A DNA stretch of 64,000 nucleotides from NCBI GenBank assembly GCA_025331435.1, contig JAIWNI010000004.1, forward strand, positions 496,001-560,000. The letters run 5' to 3'. How positions within the stretch are numbered: position 1 is the first letter of the stretch; the number at the start of each line of letters is the position of its first letter. Under the pieces are notes generated by a model. It was not told the DNA's origin and did not search any database. It saw only the letters and a list, made by a program, of their open reading frames with translations. Both the position numbers and the translations under genes were made by a program. This DNA is from Choanephora cucurbitarum. Lineage: Eukaryota > Mucoromycota > Mucoromycetes > Mucorales > Choanephoraceae. Positions 46,341 to 56,572 of the stretch are shown here, in pieces.

Positions 46341-47839
46341 ATGGAACCTGACATTCAACCTCATCCTGCAGCAACCAAAGTAGTTGATTTCGCTGATTGG
46401 GCTTGCAATACCAATGATGTTATTGAAATCAGTCTAGTCACACCACAGAGAGGTGATGTCGATTCCCCTGAACCTGTCTGTTCTACCTCTTTCCATCCTG
46501 AATTCACCTATCCTATCTTTGGCGATCACGAAACTGCATTCGGCTACAAAGATCTTGCTATTCGGGTATACAGGCATACATGTGATGTTGGATATAACAC
46601 TGATTCTTTATAGATCAGGTACACTTCTGGTTCCTTACGACCTTATCTGACCATTGATTATTCCGACAAATATACACCTTCCACTGTGGCCACAGCTGAT
46701 AATATATCCAAAATTCTATCAGACTATCTACCCTCTTCTCTCTGTTTTTCGAATCAAGACGAATTCATTCATGCTGTCAAACAGGATTTTGATACGTTTG
46801 AACCCTTAGGAGAGAAGATACATGAATATACACGCGAATCAGATAATGGCTCAGTGGAACATTTTGAGATTTATAAGGTAAAAGAATGATTTAACACTCA
46901 AACAGAGAGACTGACCTGTGAAGTCTAGAATTCTTTCTCAAGCGAAAAGTTCAGAGCTTATCATGCTCGAATGCAGTTATTTGTCTTGCTTTTTATTGAA
47001 GGATCAAGTTACATAGAATCTGATGATGAGAAATGGGAGATTTATACCTTGTAAGTTATTTAGATTGAATGGAAGGCAATATCTAATTGGCATCATCGTG
47101 AAAAGATTCAAGCGTGAAAAGACAACAGAATCAAAGTATGCATACCATTTTGTAGGCTATTGTACTGCTTATCCATTTTATTGTTGGCCTGAAAATACAA
47201 GGATCAGAATAAGGTAAGCTTGAACTAGGTATGCCTAACTGGATATTAACTTTTGGGTTCAAAGTCAATTCTTGGTACTTCCACCTTACAAAAAGAAAGG
47301 ACATGGCAGTAAGGGGATAGAAAGAGAAAGAATGAACAGATCACTTATATGTCTCTAGGTAAACTCTATCAGACTGTATACGAACTATTCAAATCAAGAT
47401 TGGATGTATGCGAAATGACAGTAGAGGATCCAAATGAAGAATTCTCGGACATGAGAGACAAAAACGACATTCGATACTTGTTAGAGCACAAAGCACTCAA
47501 CGGATTAAAAGCACCTGTCAGTGCTGAGAAGATAGAGGAACTATGCAGCACATTTAAGTTGACCAACAGACAAACCCAGCGTTGTATTGAGATGTACTTG
47601 TTATCCAATGTCAACAAGTTGAATAGTGAGGAATATAGACAATATCGATTGCAGGTCAAGGCACGTCTTTATACATTCAACTTTGTAAGTATAGATATAT
47701 TTAGGAGTGGTACTCTGTTTATTGATGTGTCTATTAGGATGTACTTCGAGATATGAATGAAGAAGAGCGAAAAGAAAGACTTCATCAGACATATTTAGGT
47801 GTAGAAGAAGACTATCATCGATTGTTGGAAATCATTTAA
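46341..47839 (+). CDS. HAT1: Histone acetyltransferase type B catalytic subunit Hat1
   Basis: About seven exons. The N-terminal domain has FHPEFTYPIFGDHETAFGYK and, in exon 2, TSGSLRPYLTIDYSDKYTPS. The GNAT catalytic core follows: MQLFVLLFIEGSSYIESDDE, YHFVGYCTAYPFYCWPENTR, then SQFLVLPPYKKKGHG joined across an intron to SKLYQTVYELFK, forming the acetyl-CoA-binding Q/R-x-x-G-x-G region. VEDPNEEFSDMRDKNDIRYL is the Hat1 substrate-site signature. The last exon ends VLRDMNEEERKERLHQTYLG and RLLEII. Hat1 acetylates newly made histone H4 (Lys5/Lys12) before chromatin assembly, with a WD40 partner. The exon at 47359 begins inside the Ser codon of HGS. Confidence 0.95.
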
Positions 47840-48720
47840 ATAAAGAAAAGAGAGAATATCATCTTATTGTATACCAACTGAGAGGTTGTTAGTGGAATTT
47901 GTCAAGTGAAACGATGGATTTGCCCCTTTGAGATGTAATGCAAAGTAGAGTACATTTCGGTTAGGTTATGCAATGATACCTAATCAAGTATGCTTTACAT
48001 ATGTTTTTTTCATTAATGGTAAACAGTTCATTGATCTCACGCCATTGTAAGCAAAAGGGAGGGTACGCTTATAACAGAATTGGTTCAGATTAAAGGGCTA
48101 GCATCAAAATAAGTAAACCAAGATTGTTAAGAACATGAACCCTCTTAAACAAAGTGACTATCGTACAAAAGCAACACCTATATCAACTATCTCATTGCTC
48201 TTTTTGCGATATATCTCCCCTCCTCTTTTTTTTTTAAGAAACATTTCAAAGCAGCACAGGAAGTGTAGACTAGGGTAGCATCCAACTCTTTTCTAGACAC
48301 TTGACTCCAGCCTTTATGCACGACAGTCATTGTGGAAAAAAAAGACAAGAGAATCAGGACAGTAGGTCTGAGAGTTTCTACAAGATGTTGTTGTCCAGCT
48401 AAGAACTTGTGCTTTCATTTAGGCGAAATAAGGCCCCCCCTTTTTTTTATGTCGTTTAGATTGTACAGTCAATTGTAATACAGTTAGATGTTGTGTCTCT
48501 TCCCTCAACTCTCCTAAATGGTTGATTTCTTGATAACTAGCAAGTTATCAACTGACTACTACCAAAAGCAATATCACTCCAATGACATTTGCTATGTATT
48601 TTCCTTTCTTTCTCTCCCTGTCCATATAACCTCTATTCCATTCCTCTCATAATATCCATAGTGTATATGCGTACAAAAGAGGGAATAAATTAAGCGTCAA
48701 TTTATTGATCAACTTTAACT
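47840..48720. other. Intergenic, convergent 3' ends
   Basis: AT-rich spacer between HAT1 and SLT11 with C8/T9 homopolymers near 48435. Short ORFs only; nothing else was recognised. Confidence 0.5.
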
Positions 48721-50272
48721 TTAACTTGCAGTAGATGAACCTTGAGCAGCAGGATTCTGACTAGGATATTTATCCTGTTGTGACATGGAAGGTGGTGCAG
48801 GTGGTTGCGCTGTACTCAAATCCATGGGTTCTAATGAAGATGTGTTAACTATCCTATCAGTTCAGATATTTTCTTCTTTGACTTACTTGATTTCTTTTCG
48901 GCTACTGTCTGTTGAGGTTTAGGTCTTGCCCAGACAACACGAAGAGAACGACCGTTGATAGTCAGACCAATCTGAGCTATTCTTTCTGCTGCTAGCTCAG
49001 CTGATGTACGTGTTGTGAAATTGATAAAGGCACATTTATTCTTTGGAGCAATTACGATTGACTTGATATCACCAAAGACATAAAAGAAACCTCTGTAGTT
49101 TAAAGTGAGTTAAGAGACAATTAGATAGAGAAAAAAAAACCACAAACTTACTGTAAATCTTCTTGTGTAATATCTGGTTCAACACCTGTCACAAATAAAG
49201 ATGTCTAATGTAAAGAAAAACTGTCAATATCTTTTCAATGTATGCATAAAACAAGACTTACAATGTTTTTGTCTTCAGGTGCCACTAATCCTTGTTGCTG
49301 GCCTGAGCCACGAACACGACTCAGCATCTTGTTAGCCACTGGATCATTTGTACCATTGTATCTATCTCTGATATTCTGTTTAGGTGCATTGGCATCTGAT
49401 TCCTGAGGCAACTCGTGTCTGTATGGACATCCATCACCTCGCTTACATTCACCTCGAACAAAGAATGAACAAACATGAGCTCGGTTACGTTTATAGTAAG
49501 GCTCGTTTCGGGCCAATTTGCTCAAGATATCTCGACTCTCGGGTGTCAAACGACTGGCATCATAAATGCCTTCTGTATCAGCACCGCCATTCTCCTCTAC
49601 CTATTGGGCGGTATCAGCTATCTTCCTTTTTAAAAAAAATCGTGTTCGCTCATATGCTCACCTTGTTGGCAAGGTTTTGTGCAAAATATTGTCGGTTGAT
49701 ATCAGTAGAAGGTGCTGATGATTTCAATTGAAGTGCTTTGTCTCTTACTTCCACGGGTAAACCTGATCGTACGAGTGAGCAATTACTTTCAATTTGATTG
49801 TGATAGAACTATACCGTATTGTAAATCCAAGACACAGGTCTGACATACATTCTTAACTTTGGCACAAGTCTGACAGATTTCAGTCTTTTTGTATCTCGCA
49901 TTAGTACCGGGTAACCAACGAAAGACTGTATAAGGTCTTTGACAGATCTAATGACAAGTCAATATTAACTTTTTTTTTAATTTTCATTTTCAGCATTTAC
50001 CTTGCATTCTTTTCCATAAGGTTGTTTTGTCTATACAATAGAGGTCAATAAGAGATAACAGAAAACAAAAAAAAATGAAAGAATGAACAGATGCATAAGT
50101 TACAATTTTACCATGCGAACATAAGGATTGTCACCGAGGCAAGTCTCGCAAACAATAGGGAATTCCTAAGACAATTAGGCTGATGAGTTATGTGGCATCT
50201 CAATAAATTATCTAAAATAATTACAGCATCTTCCCAGCCTTGCTTGTTAGGGTCAGCTTTTGTCAAACTCAT
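48721..50272 (-). CDS. SLT11: Spliceosome factor Slt11/Ecm2 (RBM22 orthologue)
   Basis: Roughly nine or ten short exons from a start at 50272 ([16 protein letters not shown]). The N-terminal zinc-binding region has [43 protein letters not shown] and [25 protein letters not shown] finger follows: [20 protein letters not shown]. Then an [56 protein letters not shown]. The end is Pro/Gln-rich. This is the RBM22/Cwf5/Slt11 architecture; the protein contacts the U6 snRNA internal stem-loop and the catalytic centre and helps hold the active spliceosome. It is divergent from MCM4 with a 210-bp gap. Confidence 0.95.
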
Positions 50273-50482
50273 ATTAAATGATGAAAAAAGGAGAATATAA
50301 ATGAACTGAGCATGAAACGCGTCATAGAATAAAAAAAAAAGACAGTGTGTGTGTGTGTGTGTTTAAGTGAAGTTAAAATAAGCCACAAAACACGTCGCGT
50401 ATATTCAAAAAATAAGGTAGGCGACGAACTTTTTTTCTTTTTTCTTTCCCCCCCCCCCCCTTTTTTTCTTTACCTTCATATA
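50273..50482. promoter_or_regulatory. Divergent promoter between SLT11 and MCM4
   Basis: A 210-bp gap contains a (TG)n run at 50346-50361, a C12 run next to T-tracts at 50449-50467, and two candidate GACGCG-related sites: ACGCGT at 50317-50322 and CACGTCGCG at 50390-50398. ACGCGT is the MCB element bound by MBF (Mbp1/Swi6) at G1/S genes such as MCM genes in yeasts, so cell-cycle control of MCM4 is plausible. This is inferred from the motif only. Confidence 0.55.
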
Positions 50483-53242
50483 ATGAGTAGTTTTAATCAA
50501 ACACCTTCTGATATCATTCCAGATACGCCCGGTCGTTATGGTCGTAGAACTGATTTGATGTCTTCTCAGTTAGAACCTAGTTCACCTGGTTTTTATGCCC
50601 GTACACCTGGTTCCCCTCGTCATTTTAGAAACAGACGTTCAGAACTCTCTTCTACTCTATTGGGAGACGATATCGGCGCCACTTCACCACTCGCCTACCC
50701 TTCAACACCTATGCGCTCTGGCTTAGAAAGCTATGGCTCACCTCGTACACCTCGTACCAACCCAGCTACCTTTATCCGTACACCACATGCCCCTGGACAG
50801 ACACCTTCTGTCTCACAAGCTGCCCGTCTTTCTTCTATGAATGTTGATTCGCAAGACGTCGATCCTTCTCTCTCAGTTCGTCTTATTTGGGGTACAACAG
50901 TCAATATCCATGAAGCCATGACCAGTTTTCGCAATTTCTTGAATCATTTCACCTTAGCTGATCGTAAACGTAAACACCATGAGTCTATCACCGAAGAAGA
51001 CAAACGACCTTTCTATCCTGCTCTTTTGACACATGTGTATGATACTAATGCCACTAGTGTCAACTTGGATTGTCGTAATTTAATGGCCTACTCAGTCACC
51101 CGTAAGCTCTATGATCAATTGGTCAAGTACCCTCAAGAAATCATTCCCTTGATGGATCACACCATCACTGAATTCTACTTTGGTTTGTTTCCCAATACTG
51201 ATTTCAACGGCCTTCAATTGAAGGTGCGACCATTCAACCTGAACAACACAGTAAACATGCGTGATTTGGATCCTCAAAATGTAGACCAGTTGATTACCAT
51301 CAAGGGTCTCATGATCCGTGCCTCTCCTGTCATTCCCGATATGAAGGAAGCCTTTTTCCGTTGTTTGATCTGTGATTATACTGTCACAGTCAGTGTTGAT
51401 CGTGGTCGTATTTTGGAGCCCACCCGTTGTGGTAGAGAGTCTTGTGATTCTGAAAACTCCATGACTTTGGTTCATAATCGTTGTCTGTTTTCTGACAAGC
51501 AAGTCGCTCGTATTCAAGAAACACCCGATGTTGTGCCTGATGGTCAAACCCCTCAGACTGTTTCTATGTGTCTTTACGATGATTTAGTGGATGTAGGTAA
51601 GCCTGGTGATCGTCTTGAAATCACTGGTATCTTCCGTGGTGTTCCTGTCCGCGTCAACCCTCGTCAAAGAACCATTCGTGCTCTCTTTAGAACCTATTTG
51701 GATGTGGTTCATATCAAGCGTACAGATAAAAAGCGTGTTCAATTGGATAGAAACTTCCATGCTCAATTTGGCCCTGAAGTGTAAAGTATAACAAATGGCA
51801 GATTGATATTCATAAGGCTAAGTAAATGCAATGTCTAGGTATGAAGAAGGAGATGAAATTGAGCAAGTGACAACAACAGATGAAGAAGAGATTTTAGCTT
51901 TAAGTCGTCGTACCAACCTTTATGATACATTGGCTAGATCTTTGGCCCCTAGTATTTATGAACTGGATGATGTCAAGAAGGGTATCTTGCTTCAACTGTT
52001 TGGTGGTACTCACAAGACATTCCAAAAATCAGGTGCTCCTCGCTTTAGAGGTGATATCAATGTCTTGTTGGTGGGTGACCCAGGTACCAGTAAGTCTCAG
52101 TTACTTCAGTATGTCCATAAGATTGCTCCTCGTGGTGTCTATACTTCAGGTAAAGGTTCTTCTGCTGTTGGTTTGACAGCCTATATCACCCGTGATCCTG
52201 ATTCACGTCAGTTGGTGCTTGAGAGTGGTGCTCTTGTCTTGAGTGACGGTGGTGTTTGTTGTATTGATGAATTTGACAAGATGTCTGATGCTACCCGTTC
52301 TGTCTTGCACGAAGTGATGGAACAACAGACTATTTCAGTAGCCAAGGCAGGTATCATCACTACCTTGAATGCCAGAACATCCATCTGTGCTTCTGCCAAT
52401 CCCATTGGCTCCCGATGGAACAAGAACATGTCTGTTCCTGCTAACTTGGACTTACCTCCTCCTCTCTTGTCTCGTTTCGATTTACTTTACTTGATCTTGG
52501 ACCGTATTGATGAAGATTCAGATCGCCGTTTAGCTAAGCACTTGGTAGCCCTTTATATGGAAGACAACCCATTGACAGCTGGTAACGATATCATTAGTGT
52601 AGAACTGTTGACAAAATACATCAACTACGCTAGAGAACGTGTTCACCCTGTCTTAACAGAAGAAGCCGGAAGTAAGTTGGTTGATTTCTATGTGGATCTC
52701 CGTAAGCAAGGTCAAGATCGTGGCAGTTCTGAAAAGCGTGTGACAGCCACTACACGTCAGTTGGAATCTATGATTCGTATGTCAGAGGCACACGCTAAGA
52801 TGAGAATGAGTAGCACGGTAGATGTAGCTGATGTGATGGAAGCCTCTCGTCTGTTGCGTGAGGCCATCAAGGATTACGCAACAGATCCTAAGACAGGTCG
52901 TATTGATATGGACTTGATTCTGTCTGGTACAGCTTCTTCTGAACGTGACCTTCAAAACAGTCTAAAGGAATCTTTGTTATCCAAGCTCTCCTCTTACAAC
53001 AACAACCGTGTTGATTACACTAAACTATTTAAAGATTTCAATGATCAAAACCAAGTGGTAAGTCTCTTATTTTGTGCGTTACAAGTTGAATTGTGGTTAA
53101 GTTTGTTATGATTTTATAGCCTGTGGATAATAAGACATTCGATGCTATCTTAAAATCTTTACAAGATCAAGGTGTCATCAGTACTTCTGGTGAAGGACGA
53201 AAGCGTATCATTCGTATTTTAACAGCCAGTGCTGATGCTTAA
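50483..53242 (+). CDS. MCM4: DNA replication licensing factor Mcm4
   Basis: Three exons (50483-51780, 51839-53057, 53120-53242) encode about 879 aa. The first 130 residues are disordered with many TP/SP sites (RTPGSPRHF, SPRTPRTNPATF), typical Mcm4 targets of CDK and DDK. The N-terminal domain holds a C4 zinc finger (CLICDYTV...CGRESC). The AAA+ core has Walker A GDPGTSKSQ, Walker B CCIDEFDKM, sensor region ICASANPIGSRWN and the SRFDLLYLILD arginine finger. The C-terminal winged helix ends VISTSGEGRKRIIRIL. Mcm4 is a subunit of the MCM2-7 replicative helicase. Start: an upstream in-frame start exists in the leader, but the ATG at 50483 (MSSFNQTPSD) follows the pyrimidine tract and fits Mcm4. 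Confidence 0.97.
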
Positions 53243-54715
53243 TCTCTTTTTCATTCATCATCATCTTGTTATACATTTTATCTTCCTTTATACATGCACA
53301 TTATACACTTTTCACTCTCTATATGTATACTTCATTTCTTGTTCATATAATATATTTTTGCTTTTTTTTTATGTCATAAATGAGAGAAAGACAAATTGTC
53401 AAGCACAAGATCGAATAGACCATTAAGTAAGCCTTAAATCATATTAAAGTCAAAAGCATTGTTGAAGTCATTCTGTTCTTCTTGAAAAAAGAAAAGCACA
53501 ACCTAGTTTCATTTTAATCGAAACAGCTTATCTCTAAAGAATTCATGGGCTTCAAATCACTTGTCTCTGGGCTTTCCTAAAACAGGATACTAGAATTGCC
53601 TTGTGCTAAATCAGGCTTTATCTTGATCCAACTCGAAGCTAATGCTTCAGTAGATTTGTGCTTGGTGCTTATCGCCATGTCTGATTCTTGGTAATAAAAA
53701 CCTCTCTGCATTGCAGAAAGATAAACTTCTTGAAGACCAGAAGAGCCTTTTGAATACCTGTAATTTGATCAACAAAACTTGACAAGAAACCCTTTTTGCA
53801 GTGCAAAGAGAGACTTTTATTTCCAGAGCTACGCAAGAAAACAAGCTAGTTCTAAACAAAAGCATATATACTTCTTGATGCCATCATATACCTTCTTTTC
53901 CTTTATACAGTATGTCTGAAGATTTAACTAAGCAATATAAAAAGAACCCATTAAAGCCTTTTCTTCTTCTTTTCTTTTCCTTTGATCAGTTTGACAGCTT
54001 TCTTTTTATCTTTTTTTTTGTCTAGTAATCATGAGATGTAAACTCACTTTTGATTGGCCCAATAATTGCTGTAATGGCCTTCTAGTTTTTAGTAGTGCAA
54101 TGATTTGGAAAGCTTCCTAGGAGGGCTTTTGATGCATAATTTAAGCATAGAGACAGGTTGATACAAAGAAAAAAGAGAACAAAGATTTTACAAACAAAAT
54201 GCAGAGACTACATTGCGTTAGAAACTGGTCAAGAATATACTTAATATAAGAGCGATTTTATCAGAAACACTGACACTCATAAGCAAAGTGATCGCTTTGT
54301 GTACTTGAGAAAAAAAACTATTACTTGCTGTCAGTCAGGTAATATATAGACATACAGCGAATACCTTAAGACTATTTGATACAGACACTTTTATATACAT
54401 TAGTATGAGAATATGTATGATGTATACTGAAGTAAATAACAAAATCATCTGTATCTTCTTAAACGCTCCATTCAGTCTAAAATAAAGCAAATGCTAGGGG
54501 GGAGAGGGCTGCTAATGAATCAGCTAACAAATCTCTATAACCTTTTAGTGTGTTGGATCACTGTGTCTATCACTTTTGTCGCTCTGTAACTGTTTTATGT
54601 TAGACTATAATTCATAAGCTTGCATTGCTGATTATAGCTCTCGTCAAACAATTACAGCAACCATTTCAAATACATAGTTTAAATCAGTGTCAGTAACAAT
54701 AATCACAGCGCAAAT
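53243..54715. other. Gene-poor spacer
   Basis: AT-rich sequence downstream of MCM4. Apart from the diverged repeat fragment at 53590-53710, no feature was recognised. Confidence 0.5.
53590..53710 (-). repeat. Diverged fragment related to the palindrome arms
   Basis: About 100 bp match sequence near 58980-59070 in the left palindrome arm (and its mirror), sharing GATCCAACTCGAA, CTAATGCTTCAGTAGATTTG and TGCTTGGTG. On the minus strand both copies read STKHKSTEAL[A/V]SSWIKI or close to it, so the shared piece may be coding in origin. It is a third, diverged copy outside the palindrome. Confidence 0.85.
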
Positions 54716-54910
54716 ATGGCAGATAAAAACGCTAAATGCATTGAATGTAAGCGCATTATCTTCAATTGATTTCTACACATAACTTGTTTATTAATTCGAT
54801 TCAATACTTAGCCATTGAAGAAGTTCTGAAAGAAATGGCCGATCAAAATAGTCAGGTTGACTGGGACGATTTTGTAGTAAAAGCAAAGGAGTTGATCATT
54901 GATAGTTATA

Positions 54911-55739
54911 CAGTGTGAACCAAAATAAGCTGCGGATTTACAAACTCTGTGATTTAAACACGTAACCCATCGTTGTCCTGTTGATCTTCTTTTCATTCTT
55001 CTCTTAAAAAGCATACTAAAAAGAGCACTTCGGCAGTTATTCTCGTATGCAAAGAAGCTAAAAAGTATCTTTCCGGATATGAGTATGTTAGATTAGCCGA
55101 CGCTTTTGTGTATCAAAGTAGCCGTGCTCAGATTGCCAGAGATCTTGACTTTCCTGAATCAACTGTATGATTAGCATATAAAAGACTTTAGCAGGCAAAG
55201 ACTACTCTTCCTAAAACTCCAAGCGGGAGAAGAAGACTTCTTTCTCAAACTGATTTGAACCCGATTGAGACAAGCGTTCGTCGTCGACCTACTCAATTAA
55301 TTAGGGCTTAACTTCATCACTTTTTTGAGTTCTGGCAAAAAGGTCTCTTTGTCCGCTTTTCGAGTAACTTTGGGTCGTATGAACTTCAAATCGCATGTTA
55401 CAACAATGAAACCAGCTCTGAAGCGAAGACACAAAGGTTTGCGTTTAGCTTGGGACTAACAAAGGTTAAGCTGGACAAAAGATGACTGGAACAAGGTAGT
55501 TTGGTGTGATGAGGCCAAGCTCACCTTAAAGAGTGCTAGTGCTGGAACTAGAGCAGTCAGAAAGGATGGAGAAAGGTATAAGGAGAGACATATCAAGAGC
55601 ACCCACAAGTCCGGTTTGGGCTCTGTGATGGCATCGGGATGCTTTTATGCAAAGGTATCAGCTCTCTTGTGGTACAACTCCATTAATGCACTCATTAAAT
55701 TTAAATTTTAAAATCCGCAGCTTATTTCAGTTCACACTG
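54911..55739 (+). mobile_element. Tc1-like element, internally deleted (829 bp)
   Basis: Ends are CAGTGTGAACCAAAATAAGC and, inverted, GCTTATTTCAGTTCACACTG, flanked by TA on both sides. Inside, plus-strand transposase remnants are readable: QSSRAQIARDLDFPEST, LKRRHKGLRLAWD, WTKDDWNKVVWCDEAKLT (first catalytic Asp). Stops and frameshifts are frequent and the second half of the catalytic domain is deleted, so the copy is non-autonomous. The ends differ from those of the element at 31381, so this is a separate Tc1-like family. A solo end of the same family lies at 6234. Confidence 0.93.
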
Positions 55740-56572
55740 TACGAATCATAATCTGAACGTCTTTCGAGGCGAATGGAAACAATTGCTTTTGAATGCAGCT
55801 AGCAGCTTACACTATGCAGTCAAAAATAATTCTGGTAGCAGAAACAAACGGAGATTGATTTCAAACGCACTGAAGCAAGCAAGAAGCTTGCAAAATCAGT
55901 TGCTAGTAGCAGCTTCATCATCACCCGTCTGCAAGTCCTCTACATCCGCCAGCAAGTCCGCTACATCCACCAGCAAGCACAACGCGTTGGTTACGACGAA
56001 TGAAAAGGCCAAACTAATTGAACGCGTTTCAAAATTGAATGATTCTGAAAAATGGAAGTTGTCCAGCGGGAAGTTTGTTGAGGGCGCTGTTTGCGAAGTC
56101 ATTAGTAAATGCCATTACGATCATCCTGCTCTCCATTTTGTTGTCGATGCATCTGATGCAATTTGGAAGGAGGTACTTACAAAAGAAGAATCAAATGAAA
56201 TTAGAAATTTCAAAGCCCCTGCCTTACCTGCCCTTGGTGAAGATATCCAGAGCTATCTGGATTCTTTCGACTCCACTCAGCTGAGGAATGCCAAAGACGT
56301 ATACGATCATGCTTGCAAGAGCAAATTTTAATTTGGTACCGGTACTACCAAAACATGGATTCGGAAGTCTTTTATTGAAGCTGCTGAGCTATTTGAAGAC
56401 AATAGCAAGATCAACTTCAGTGACTTTTCAGAAGGCGACTTGATGAACAAACTTTGGCAATTTGTTTATAGGTGCTATAGAAGCAGTTCTGTTGATGCCA
56501 AGTTGGGCGAAAGAGTGAGCATTGCCAGCTCATTAGCAAGAAACCAGAACAGATGTCTAGAAGGCCTTGATA

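Noticed and set aside
50345..50482. Upstream in-frame extension of MCM4
   Set aside because: It is encoded by the TG microsatellite and the C12/T tract of the leader, giving low-complexity peptide unlike Mcm4.
54911..55739. Tc1-like insertions as spliced introns of the family genes
   Set aside because: The ends are CA..TG with TA duplications, without GT..AG borders at the insertion points, so splicing at those ends is unlikely.
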